Shown here: one piece after another, positions 27,540 to 36,043 of the stretch
How positions within the stretch are numbered: the stretch's first letter is position 1
Layout: every line of letters begins with the position of its first letter
Assembly: GCF_009792895.1 (NCBI RefSeq)
Contig: NZ_WSSC01000001.1
Span: 124,001 to 188,000, forward strand
Reading direction: 5' to 3'
DNA from: Pigmentibacter ruber
GTDB lineage: Bacteria; Bdellovibrionota_B; Oligoflexia; Silvanigrellales; Silvanigrellaceae
Length of the DNA: 64,000 nucleotides
The notes under the pieces: generated by a model
Databases searched by the model: none
Told to the model about the DNA's origin: nothing
The model's input: only the letters and a program-made list of their open reading frames with translations
Made by a program: the position numbers and the translations under genes

Positions 27540-27989
27540 CAAAAACCTTCTACAGAAAAAAAATATTTTCTATATTCAATAGTTATATTCAGTTGGTATC
27601 TGTAAGCTGTTTACTCTATCCGCAAAACCCACCCCAATAATTTTTAAAATTATCTTTTAATTATAATTTTATAGTGTGTTGAATCGAAATTGATTCAAAT
27701 TTAATAACGTAATAAATAAAATAAAAGAAAATTTCAAATTATTTTTAATTAAAAAAATGCTTAATTTTTTTATAAGATTTTTATTTATAATAATAATAGA
27801 TGTATTTATCTATAATATGTGTAAATAATTTTTTGGTAAATTATTATCTAGTAATATTAATAATTTATTCTTTTAACAGAAAAAATAAATATCTATTTTT
27901 TAGATATTTCCATTTCGTATTCACTTTTTTTAGATAAATATTTGAGTGGAATAAATATTAGTGTTTAGACTCTTATAATACTATAATAT
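27540..27989. promoter_or_regulatory. AT-rich intergenic region ahead of the T6SS operon
   Basis: There is no gene in this 450-bp stretch. It must hold the T6SS operon promoter (minus strand). A perfect 7-bp inverted repeat, TTGAATC-N6-GATTCAA, lies at 27679-27698, about 140 bp upstream of the first start, and could be an operator. I could not pick a convincing -35/-10 pair. Confidence 0.35.
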
Positions 27990-29285
27990 CTAAGGCACAA
28001 TAAATTCAATTTTTTGAAATGTCTTTTTATCTAATTTTTTCCCATAGTAGATATATTTATAATATGAATTTTCAAAGTTATAATTTTCTAAATCAATTTT
28101 GAACTCTTCAGCATCTAACATATCTTTTTTCATCGTAAGTTCAACATATTCAAAATTTAAGAATTTGTAGCTTTTGTCATAGATTCTAATAATTGTGCCT
28201 TCTTTTAAACGGTTGATTTTTATAGCACGAATAGCTTGATCACAGCGAAACTTACTTAAATCACTGCTTCCTGATTCAATAATAGCGAAACCACAAATAA
28301 AATTGTCGGTATCAAATATTATATCCTTATAAAAAAGAATCCCCCCTGAATTTAACCATTGAACATATTCCTTTGCATCACCGCTAGTTACGTTGTCAAC
28401 TGCTACGTAGTTTGGCATTCGTTCTGTTTCCGGATGACAATTTTTTTGTTCACGAGTAAACAGAGCTTTAAATTTGTTATCAGTTAATGAATGGGGATAA
28501 AATGGAATTCCATGAAATTGGTTAATGACAACCAGTCTGTCCCATTGATTATAAAAGTAACTGCTTTTTTTGGTACTTAAAGGTATTTCTGGCCAACGAC
28601 TGACACACGTATAGTTGTGTGAAAGATAGGTATCTCCTAAGCTCCAGTAATTTTCTACAGTTAAATCAGGGCCAAAAACTAAATGGATTTCTTTTCCATT
28701 TATTTCGTAGTAGCCAGAGTTTTTTTTGTTATCAGTAATAATAATCAATCTTTGATTTTTTTGAATCATTTCTTCCAAACTAGGCCATTGTTTGTATTCT
28801 GCCCAAATGCTTGGATTAAATAAAAACTCTTCTAATCCTTGAATTTTTGCTAGTTCTTGTTCTAGCATTTCTCTGCTACTATGATCCTCTAAAAAAATAG
28901 TAACAACTTCTCTTGGGTTATTGCGTAAAAATGGGAGGACAGAGTAACTCATTGTTTCAAAAAATTTACCATAATTACTAAAGTAACAACTTTTATGACA
29001 CAAATAAATACTATTATCATAGTCATATAAATCTAACATAAGCCCTCTAGCACCATATTTTAAAAGTTCAGTTACTGGTAGTCCATATTGATTAGAAAAG
29101 ATATTATCATTTGAATATGCATTATGTGCTACAAGCCAAGTATAGCTATTAAAAGGTTTAGATGTGTCTTCTATCACAATATTATTTTTTCTATTTAGAT
29201 ATAATTTTTTAGCATGTAAACTTGGAAATATTGAAAACAAAAATATAAATATAATAAATTTGGCAAAAACTTTTTTGATGCGCAT
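27990..29285 (-). CDS. Secreted PLC-like phosphodiesterase
   Basis: The protein has 431 residues, with AAGGAAAAAAT before ATG 29285 and a signal peptide (to about residue 25, SLHA). The phosphatidylinositol-PLC X-domain fold is shown by WLVAHNAYS (His54), ARGLMLDLY (Asp85) and IYLCHKSC (His97), followed by PREVVTIFLED and LIIITDNK. The two histidines fit catalysis of phosphodiester cleavage. The C-terminal 90 residues (AIRAIKINRLKEGTIIRIYD) look like a beta/gamma-crystallin-type module and may bind substrate or calcium. Substrate is unknown; a membrane-phospholipid or GPI-like target is inferred. The gene is monocistronic. Confidence 0.75.
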   Translation of the reverse strand: MRIKKVFAKFIIFIFLFSIFPSLHAKKLYLNRKNNIVIEDTSKPFNSYTWLVAHNAYSNDNIFSNQYGLPVTELLKYGARGLMLDLYDYDNSIYLCHKSCYFSNYGKFFETMSYSVLPFLRNNPREVVTIFLEDHSSREMLEQELAKIQGLEEFLFNPSIWAEYKQWPSLEEMIQKNQRLIIITDNKKNSGYYEINGKEIHLVFGPDLTVENYWSLGDTYLSHNYTCVSRWPEIPLSTKKSSYFYNQWDRLVVINQFHGIPFYPHSLTDNKFKALFTREQKNCHPETERMPNYVAVDNVTSGDAKEYVQWLNSGGILFYKDIIFDTDNFICGFAIIESGSSDLSKFRCDQAIRAIKINRLKEGTIIRIYDKSYKFLNFEYVELTMKKDMLDAEEFKIDLENYNFENSYYKYIYYGKKLDKKTFQKIEFIVP

Positions 29286-29410
29286 ATTTTTTCCTTTTTC
29301 TAATTTTTTTTACAGTAAATAAATTTTTTCTAAATTTCAAGAACTATATTTTTTGCATTAAATATTTAACATATTTAGTAGAATAATTATTTATTGAATT
29401 TATTTGGATA

Positions 29411-29457
29411 AAAAAAGAAGCTCAATTATATAAAAATGAAATTATAAAATTGAGCTT
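29411..29457 (-). terminator. Terminator after the DEAD-box-like gene
   Basis: On the minus strand AAGCTCAATT pairs with AATTGAGCTT around an AT-rich loop. TTCTTTTTTT follows. It ends the gene at 29468-31861. Confidence 0.75.
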
Positions 29458-29467
29458 TCAAAAGAAT

Positions 29468-31861
29468 TTATTGCGGGTTCTTTTTGTCTTCATCACCTGG
29501 TTTAAGAGGTTTTTTTAATATATTAAACCTGTCTAAAACATTTGATAAAGTAGGAAGATTTTCTTGAATATTTTGGGCAACGGATTCTTTAGCTGCAACA
29601 GCTGCTGATTGAACAGCATCTTGTACCAAAGAAACCATGATATTCATGAGGCTTGGGCGTTTTGGTGGATTTGTTGCCTTTTGCGTTCCACGATCTTTGC
29701 GCTTATCAGAAGCTGCTTTTGCTGCCATCCGTGCTGCATCGATAGCCTCTTTTGCTCTTTCGTCCCTTCTTGCAAATTTATCTGCTTGGCGATTCAAGCT
29801 GCTATCCGTTTGTTTACTTGCCTGTTGATAGTTACTTTTTCTGTTTGCATCAAACGGCTTTTGTTGAAATCCTTGAGTTTTAGCTTCATCTCTTTGTTCG
29901 CTTTCAGGCCGCGGATAAAGTTTGGTTTGTGATGCTGAAGTGGAAGATGAAACCGAAGCTGATGCAGCTGCGGATTCCTTTTGCGCAATGCTTTCCAAAT
30001 GAATTTTTCTGCCAACCTTTTGAAAAGATTCTGTTGGAACAGTTTCTTCTTTTTTGAGGGCAGTGCGGAAAGATTCGCTTGGCATGCTTTCTTCCACAGG
30101 AGTAGCAACAATTTCTGGCTCGTAGGAAACGCCAATTCTTTTTACTTTACCGCTAGCTTCAAGAGGATATTCTGAAGTGTCCTTTAAATTAAAATAATTT
30201 TTATCAGGTGTCGCAATATGTAATTTAAAGCCTAAAGAATTTTCAATAGCCTTGATATTAAAACCATAGTCTTCACAAATAAACGAAACAGCAATAGGAT
30301 TTTTAGTACCTTCTATACGTGAAAGTCGTTCCATAAATTGCTCTGGTGTATTAGGCAAGTCAAAATTATAAATACAATTTAGCTCTTTTACACCTAAATT
30401 TTTTGACAACACATCTGTCGTAACAATGGCATTAACTTCACCAGAATGAATTGCCTTTACTAGGTTTTTTCGTTTGGATAGGTTTAATGGACTTGTAACA
30501 AGCTCAACTTTTATTCCGTTACCATGCAGTTTGAATGCAATCCATTCTGCGACTGTTTTTGTGTTCGCAAATATAGCGGTACAATTAGGTTTATGAGTTT
30601 TTAAATGCCCTAATAAAACTTGGAACTTTTGGACTGCTTGTAAGCTATGTGCAAATTGTTTAGGATTTCTTTCCTTAACTTGTGATGGTAACGTATTTAC
30701 AAATTCTGGCTCTTCCATAAATTTAAATGCTAATTCACGCACATTTGGTGCGTTTTCATTGGCAATTATTATTTTCTGAGTGCGTTCAGCAGGCATTTCT
30801 CCAAGGACTTTTTCTAAATCTAAAAAGGCTTCTTCTTGGGTAAATCCTTGGGAATCAAAACATAAACAAAGTCCAACTTGCTTTAATTTCAAAGTCTTAT
30901 TTTGAATTAGTTTTTGCACTGATTTAGGAGTTGCAAGTAAAATATCTATAGGTTCTGTATTAGATAATTCATTTTCAGATTCGTTCGCTTTAACAATAGA
31001 AATTCCCAAATTCTTTAAAAGAGGTTTGCTTAAGGAAAAAATTTCTTCACACTTGTTATCCGAATTGCTGAGGAACAGTACTGAAGGTGCTTGAATATTT
31101 CCTTTTGGGAGGCTTTCTGCTAAAATTTTAGATGCACTTGTCACTGCACCAATTAAAAAACTTTCTTTTAATTTTGGTTTTATAATTAAAACATCTGAGC
31201 CTCTTAAAGAAGCAGCTAGAGCTTTTTGTAAGGTTTCGTTTGGTTCCTTAAAGCCAGCTTTTTTTAGAGCTTCTATAATGAAGTCATTCGCAATAATGTT
31301 TTCATACCTAATTACTTTTTTATTTTGCTCAGAAACTTCTGGAATAAAATAGGCTGGAGCGGGCTCCTTACTTGCTTGTAAAATTTCAATTTTTTGCTCT
31401 GTAGCAATGACAGGAAAGTGCTGTTCGCTAACTTGTTTTTTAGGTTCAGTAGGCAAAATTTCTTTTTCACTGATTGCGATTGCGAGCTCAGGGAATAAGG
31501 TTTCCTGTGGTTGATACACCACTTCTTTTGCTACCTTACTTTTTGTTACATTAGGAGACTCTTTTTTTGCAGGTGTTGGTTTTACCGGGCGAGAGGTCTC
31601 TACTTTAGTTACTTTTTCTACTTTTTTGGGAGCTGCTTTTTCTTTTTTTGCAGCAGTTTTTTCCGCAACTTTTGGTGCAGCGGGCTTTTTCACTGTTTTT
31701 TCTTGCTTAACAGCTTTTGGATTCTCTGTTTTTTTAGTTTTTACAGCAGAGGATTCCGCTTTTCCAGAGGCTTTACTAGCTTTCGATGTGGCAGCTTTTG
31801 TTTTTGTGCTTTTCTCTGCTTTAGCTTCGGAAACTTCTTTTTTCTTGGTCATGCGTGTCAT
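29468..31861 (-). CDS. DEAD-box-like protein without catalytic motifs
   Basis: The protein has 797 residues. The first 110 are Lys/Ala/Pro-rich and disordered. Residues about 180-560 follow the two RecA-like domains of a DEAD-box RNA helicase, but motif I reads IIKPKLKES instead of AxTGxGKT, motif II reads CFDSQGF instead of VLDEAD, motif III reads IIANENAP instead of SAT, and motif VI reads ERLSRIEGTKN instead of HRxGRxGR. ILLATPKSV (Ib), AIFANTKTVAEW (IV) and VTTDVLSKNLGV (V) remain recognisable, and the overall order is complete. The last 200 residues are charged and disordered with an Ala-rich helix. This looks like a conserved RNA-binding scaffold that no longer hydrolyses ATP. The role, perhaps in ribosome or RNA handling, is inferred. 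Confidence 0.75.
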   Translation of the reverse strand: MTRMTKKKEVSEAKAEKSTKTKAATSKASKASGKAESSAVKTKKTENPKAVKQEKTVKKPAAPKVAEKTAAKKEKAAPKKVEKVTKVETSRPVKPTPAKKESPNVTKSKVAKEVVYQPQETLFPELAIAISEKEILPTEPKKQVSEQHFPVIATEQKIEILQASKEPAPAYFIPEVSEQNKKVIRYENIIANDFIIEALKKAGFKEPNETLQKALAASLRGSDVLIIKPKLKESFLIGAVTSASKILAESLPKGNIQAPSVLFLSNSDNKCEEIFSLSKPLLKNLGISIVKANESENELSNTEPIDILLATPKSVQKLIQNKTLKLKQVGLCLCFDSQGFTQEEAFLDLEKVLGEMPAERTQKIIIANENAPNVRELAFKFMEEPEFVNTLPSQVKERNPKQFAHSLQAVQKFQVLLGHLKTHKPNCTAIFANTKTVAEWIAFKLHGNGIKVELVTSPLNLSKRKNLVKAIHSGEVNAIVTTDVLSKNLGVKELNCIYNFDLPNTPEQFMERLSRIEGTKNPIAVSFICEDYGFNIKAIENSLGFKLHIATPDKNYFNLKDTSEYPLEASGKVKRIGVSYEPEIVATPVEESMPSESFRTALKKEETVPTESFQKVGRKIHLESIAQKESAAASASVSSSTSASQTKLYPRPESEQRDEAKTQGFQQKPFDANRKSNYQQASKQTDSSLNRQADKFARRDERAKEAIDAARMAAKAASDKRKDRGTQKATNPPKRPSLMNIMVSLVQDAVQSAAVAAKESVAQNIQENLPTLSNVLDRFNILKKPLKPGDEDKKNPQ

Positions 31862-31969
31862 TTAATAAACCCACTTTGTGAAACGAACTTGAGAAATCTT
31901 TATTGCTGTGCAATACCTATCCTTCTTGAGAGTAAGGCATACAGCCTTTTCTATACTGAGGATACTAAG

Positions 31970-32401
31970 ATGATTTCAACTCTTCTGACAACTCTTTTAA
32001 TCATAGATGCCTTAGTTTTAATTATCCTGATTATTGCTCTTCAGCAAGGAAATGAAGGCGGTTTAGGTGGAGCCTTTGGAGGAGGTAACACAACCGGCTT
32101 TTTTGGTGCAACAGGTGGTGTCAAACTTATCGTTAGGGCAACATGGATTTGTGGAGTTCTATTTTTTGTATTAGCAATATCTTTATCTTGGAAAAAGACT
32201 CATGATAAATATGAGCTCAAAAACCAATTGGAAAAATCGCTTTCTGCTCCTGTAACTGAAGGAGTTAAGCAAGAACCTATTGGGGGCTTACCCGCTAATA
32301 ATCCGAGCGTACCTGTTACTCTTCCAAGTGTTCCTACAACAGAACCTAAATTGCCAACAGTACCAAATCCAGAACCAGCCTTACCTGGAAAACCTAAATA
32401 A
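31970..32401 (+). CDS. secG: SecG preprotein translocase subunit
   Basis: The protein has 143 residues. Two membrane helices (about 3-23 and 53-72) flank the SecG signature ALQQGNEGGLGGAFGGGN followed by GFFGATGG. The start at ATG 31970 has GAGGAT upstream; a longer upstream frame overlaps the opposing gene and lacks a site. The C-terminus is unusual: a Pro-rich tail of about 45 residues (PSVPVTLPSVPTTEP...). SecG assists SecYE protein export. A terminator follows. Confidence 0.95.
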   Translation: MISTLLTTLLIIDALVLIILIIALQQGNEGGLGGAFGGGNTTGFFGATGGVKLIVRATWICGVLFFVLAISLSWKKTHDKYELKNQLEKSLSAPVTEGVKQEPIGGLPANNPSVPVTLPSVPTTEPKLPTVPNPEPALPGKPK

Positions 32402-32445
32402 GGTTGCAACTGGCTTAAAGCTATTAGCGGACTTCTTTGGAAATG

Positions 32446-32476
32446 AAAAGCTCTATTTTAATAATAGAGCTTTTTT
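32446..32476. terminator. Bidirectional terminator between secG and the GNAT gene
   Basis: AAAAGCTCTATT and AATAGAGCTTTT form a stem with a five-base loop and A/T runs on both sides, so it can serve both converging genes. Confidence 0.85.
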
Positions 32477-32478
32477 GT

Positions 32479-32946
32479 TTAATCTAGAGAAAGATTTTTT
32501 CGCATAAAATAGGTTTGAAATTCTTTCAAAAAGCCAAGTTCTTCATAGAATTGGATGGATTCTTTGCGCATAATTTGGGTTGCTAATTGTATCGAAGCAC
32601 AGTTTTTATTCTTGGCCCATTTTTCAACTTCAAGCATTAATTTTGTTGCTGTTCCTTGCCTTCTAAATTCTGGTAATACAGCCAGTCCTCCTATTTCAAT
32701 AGTTTTACAGGTGAGTAGGGAGGGCGCTTCAAAAAAATGAATGAATCCAATTAAAGTAGAACTTTTTAAATCTCTAGCAATTCTTACTTGATGTGCTGGA
32801 AAATTTATCAAATCAAAAAAGCGGGATTCTAAATTTTTGAGAGTGCCTTCAAATCCTAAAATATGACAAAGAGGAATTAATCCATTTAGTTCTTTTTTTT
32901 CTAGATTTTTGATTTCAATTTTTAGCATAAGGTGACTTTCTTGCAT
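32479..32946 (-). CDS. GNAT-family N-acetyltransferase
   Basis: The protein has up to 155 residues; an inner ATG at 32928 is equally possible because neither has a strong ribosome site. GGLAVLPEFRRQGTATKLM is motif A with the acetyl-CoA R/QxxGxG/A loop (RRQGTAT). SIQLATQIMRKESIQFYEELGF matches motif B. The acceptor substrate cannot be told from sequence. The gene converges on secG. Confidence 0.85.
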   Translation of the reverse strand: MQESHLMLKIEIKNLEKKELNGLIPLCHILGFEGTLKNLESRFFDLINFPAHQVRIARDLKSSTLIGFIHFFEAPSLLTCKTIEIGGLAVLPEFRRQGTATKLMLEVEKWAKNKNCASIQLATQIMRKESIQFYEELGFLKEFQTYFMRKNLSLD

Positions 32947-32989
32947 TCAAATTTGGTAGGAATTTTTTTGAATAGAATTTAATTTTGAG

Positions 32990-33021
32990 AAAAAAATTCT
33001 CTCTAAAATATTAGAGAGAAT
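32990..33021 (-). terminator. Terminator of the GDSL lipase gene
   Basis: On the minus strand ATTCTCTCTAA pairs with TTAGAGAGAAT, followed by TTTTTT. Confidence 0.85.
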
Positions 33022-33026
33022 GCATT

Positions 33027-34616
33027 TTAAAGATTAATTTGCTTTTGACAATAATTTTTTACTGCGGATAAATCTGAAAACTCATAATTTGGCAATAATT
33101 GTAAGTCTTCAAGTTTATTTAATACTAGGAACGATATCCAGCAATGGGCATAACTTGTTGGGTGCGGAGAATTCCAAAAGATAGCGAATTGATTTACTTC
33201 TTTTTCGCTATTTTTACAGGACTTATTTAATCCACTTAGATATGCGTCATGATTTGTTTTTAACGCATTTTTTGCTGCATCAAGGTAACTGCCTTTGTAA
33301 CAATAGTCTTGAATATATTTTCCTGGTTCATTTGGAATTTCATATTTTGAATCCAGATTTGTAAATCCATAATCAAAATTTTCTTGAGTATAAATATTTT
33401 TTCCTTCTAGCAATAAATTAAAGTCAGTATAGAAATCAAGTAAATTAATATTTACATCTCCATTAGTGCTTATCCTTAAATTATTTAATGAAGTAGCTAA
33501 ATAAGCGTTATAATACTTAATTACTTCAGAAATATTTTGTGAAAATTCTCTTTTATCATTCACATCATCTAAAGAAGGATCATATTTTACATTAAGAGTG
33601 ATTGGTGTTTTTCCAAAATCGGGTAAATTCATAACAAGAAAGTTTTTTGCTCCTCTTGAAATCAGTGTACTTATTTGATCTCTGATATTATTAACCGCTC
33701 TTTCAGAAATAGTTCTTGAACCATTTATGCCATCAGGATATTTAAAAAAGTCTTCGGAATAAACAGTTTGTTCAAATTTTGAAATATAGTCATTTGCCCC
33801 TACCCAAACAATAAATAATGTTTCATCTGGATTTGTAATCTTAAAAGATTTATTAGCATATGAATCATTAGTTAAATAATTATTTACGTAGTTATTAACA
33901 TAATCTCTTGAACTGCCAGTGACTATATTTCTTCCTGCTGCGCGGAGATAATCTAAAAAGTCTTTGACATAAAAATTATTGTTACCTTCTGTTTTAGCAC
34001 CACCAAAAGCAAAATTTAAAATAGGTAAGTGAGCTATTCTTTTTAAATAATCATTCCATATAAAACCATCAGAAAATCTGCCATACCAAAAAGGATAAGC
34101 TGGCATAACTTTCATCCATCTCTTTAAATTGCCAGTATCTGAAAGGCTATCACCGAATAATACAATTTGTTTTATCTTTCCTTTCGAATTATCATCTTTC
34201 AAAAAACGGATTGGATATTCATAAGCATTATAATTAGAAATACTAGCTTTAATGTCATAAAGTTTGTAACTCTTTTTTGAGCGCCAGAAAAAAGTTCCTT
34301 TATTAATTGCATTTAAGCATTCTGCTTTAGCTTCTTCATAACTTTTGTCTTCAGCATAAAAGAAACCATCTATAATCCTTCCTTGCAATTTTACATATTC
34401 ATTATTTGTTACGTTGGTCGCCCAAAAATAATTGCTAGCTGCTCCTGGTATTGCTGTGCTTGGACGCATTAAACTAGGATTATTACTATTTTCACCTCTA
34501 TTTGTGTCATAATAGTAACAGGCCATGTAAAAGTCACTAGCTAAAGCTGAGGAAGAAGGAATAAGAAAGCTGAATAGAAAGTATTTTTTTATATATTTAC
34601 TTAGATGACAAAGCAT
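33027..34616 (-). CDS. Secreted GDSL/SGNH lipase, thermolabile-haemolysin type
   Basis: The protein has 529 residues, with AAGGAG before ATG 34616 and a signal peptide to about residue 26 (SSSALA). After a 150-residue N-terminal domain comes the SGNH core: block I VLFGDSLSDTGN (nucleophile Ser), then YPFWYGRFSDGFIWNDYL, block II NFAFGGAKT, block III WVGANDY and block V NSPHPTSYAH with the catalytic Asp-His pair position (HPT). This order matches the Vibrio thermolabile haemolysin and the Aeromonas GCAT acyltransferase. It would act on phospholipids outside the cell. A terminator follows; the gene is monocistronic. Confidence 0.88.
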   Translation of the reverse strand: MLCHLSKYIKKYFLFSFLIPSSSALASDFYMACYYYDTNRGENSNNPSLMRPSTAIPGAASNYFWATNVTNNEYVKLQGRIIDGFFYAEDKSYEEAKAECLNAINKGTFFWRSKKSYKLYDIKASISNYNAYEYPIRFLKDDNSKGKIKQIVLFGDSLSDTGNLKRWMKVMPAYPFWYGRFSDGFIWNDYLKRIAHLPILNFAFGGAKTEGNNNFYVKDFLDYLRAAGRNIVTGSSRDYVNNYVNNYLTNDSYANKSFKITNPDETLFIVWVGANDYISKFEQTVYSEDFFKYPDGINGSRTISERAVNNIRDQISTLISRGAKNFLVMNLPDFGKTPITLNVKYDPSLDDVNDKREFSQNISEVIKYYNAYLATSLNNLRISTNGDVNINLLDFYTDFNLLLEGKNIYTQENFDYGFTNLDSKYEIPNEPGKYIQDYCYKGSYLDAAKNALKTNHDAYLSGLNKSCKNSEKEVNQFAIFWNSPHPTSYAHCWISFLVLNKLEDLQLLPNYEFSDLSAVKNYCQKQINL

Positions 34617-34754
34617 AATGTCTCCTTCTTTTTAGCAAAAAGTTCTGCCATTTTTTGCGAAGCAACATTCATGCCAATTTGATTACAAAAAGATGAAGAA
34701 TAATATGTAAATGAATTAATTGACTGATTGGCTAAAATTTTATTGAATTAGGAA

Positions 34755-34805
34755 ATGAAAAAAAACTACCTTTTTCCTGAAAAGAAGAAGATAGTTTCTT
34801 TTTTT
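34755..34805 (-). terminator. Probable terminator of the fadN-fadA operon
   Basis: On the minus strand AAACTATCTTCTT can pair, with G-U pairs, with AAAAAGGTAGTTT, followed by a run of T. It lies 30 bp after fadA. Confidence 0.6.
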
Positions 34806-34835
34806 ACTGAAGTGTTCTTGTGAAAAGGGAAAATT

Positions 34836-36029
34836 TTATACCATTTCTAAAATTCCAGCCGCACCCATCCCTGTTCCAATACACATTGTGACTACGCCGT
34901 ATTTCTTTTTATGCCTGCGCATGCCATGAAGAATTGTTGCGGTACGAATAGCTCCTGTAGCACCCAATGGATGCCCTAAAGCAATTGCCCCTCCTAATGG
35001 ATTTACTATTTTGGGATCAAGTTCTAAGTCTCTAATGACAGCGAGGCTTTGTGCTGCAAAAGCCTCGTTTAATTCAATCCAGTCTATGTTACTTTGTTTT
35101 AGTCCAGCTTGTTTAAGTGCTTTGGGTAGTGCTTCTTTTGGACCAATACCCATAATTTCTGGAGGAACTCCTGCAACAGCAAAGGAAACAAATCTTGCCA
35201 TAGGTTGGAGATGATATTTTTTGATTGCCCGTTCACTAGCCAGTAAAACAGCCCCTGCTCCATCACTCATTTGTGAACTATTTCCAGCTGTAACACTGCC
35301 TCTAGCAGCAAATACAGGTCTCAATTTTGCAAGAGCTTCCATTGTCGTATCAGCTCTTGGGCCTTCGTCTGTTGTAATAACTTTATTGTTTGTTAAAATT
35401 TCTCCTATCCTACCAGGGAGAGCTTCAGTTGTCGTATAAGGTAATATTTCATCATTAAATTCACCTTTTTTAATAGCTTCTACGGCACGACGGTGACTTT
35501 CATATGCAAAAGCGTCTTGATCTTCGCGCGAAACTTTCCATTTATCTGCTACTTTTTCTGCAGTCATCCCCATACCAAAAGCAATCCCAATATTTTCATC
35601 TTTAAAAATTGCAGGATTCATTACTACTTTATGACCCATCATTGGAATAAGGCTCATACTCTCTGTGCCTGCTGCAACCATTAAATCAGCCTCACCCATC
35701 CGAATTCGATCTGCGGCCATTGCTACAGCTTGAATACCGGAAGAACAAAATCTGTTGATTGTCATCCCGGGAACTTGGTGCGGATACTTTGCAAGTAATA
35801 ACGATATGCGTGCTACGTTCATACCTTGCTCAGCTTCAGGCATTGCACAACCAACAATGACATCACCAATTTCTGCGGGATCCATTTCTGGATTTTTAAG
35901 TAACAAACCTTTTAGACAGTGGGCAAGTAGGTCGTCAGGTCTTGTCAATTTAAAGACTCCACGTGGCGCTTTGCCTACAGGTGTTCTAATTGCTGTGCAA
36001 ATATAAGCATCTTGAACTTGTTTTGACAT
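34836..36029 (-). CDS. fadA: Acetyl-CoA C-acyltransferase (thiolase)
   Basis: The protein has 397 residues, full length. NRFCSSGIQ holds the acyl-binding Cys95; GHPLGATGA holds the catalytic His and MCIGTGMGAAG the second Cys. It performs the last step of fatty-acid beta-oxidation, releasing acetyl-CoA. It follows the fadN-type gene by 14 bases, with AAGGAGT before ATG 36029, so the pair forms one operon like fadN-fadA of Bacillus. Confidence 0.95.
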   Translation of the reverse strand: MSKQVQDAYICTAIRTPVGKAPRGVFKLTRPDDLLAHCLKGLLLKNPEMDPAEIGDVIVGCAMPEAEQGMNVARISLLLAKYPHQVPGMTINRFCSSGIQAVAMAADRIRMGEADLMVAAGTESMSLIPMMGHKVVMNPAIFKDENIGIAFGMGMTAEKVADKWKVSREDQDAFAYESHRRAVEAIKKGEFNDEILPYTTTEALPGRIGEILTNNKVITTDEGPRADTTMEALAKLRPVFAARGSVTAGNSSQMSDGAGAVLLASERAIKKYHLQPMARFVSFAVAGVPPEIMGIGPKEALPKALKQAGLKQSNIDWIELNEAFAAQSLAVIRDLELDPKIVNPLGGAIALGHPLGATGAIRTATILHGMRRHKKKYGVVTMCIGTGMGAAGILEMV

Positions 36030-36043
36030 GAACAGACTCCTTT

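Noticed and set aside
31511..31969. Long plus-strand frame continuous with secG
   Set aside because: It lies antisense to the Lys/Ala-rich start of the DEAD-box-like gene, reads as Phe/Cys-rich nonsense, and secG has its own start with a ribosome site at 31970.
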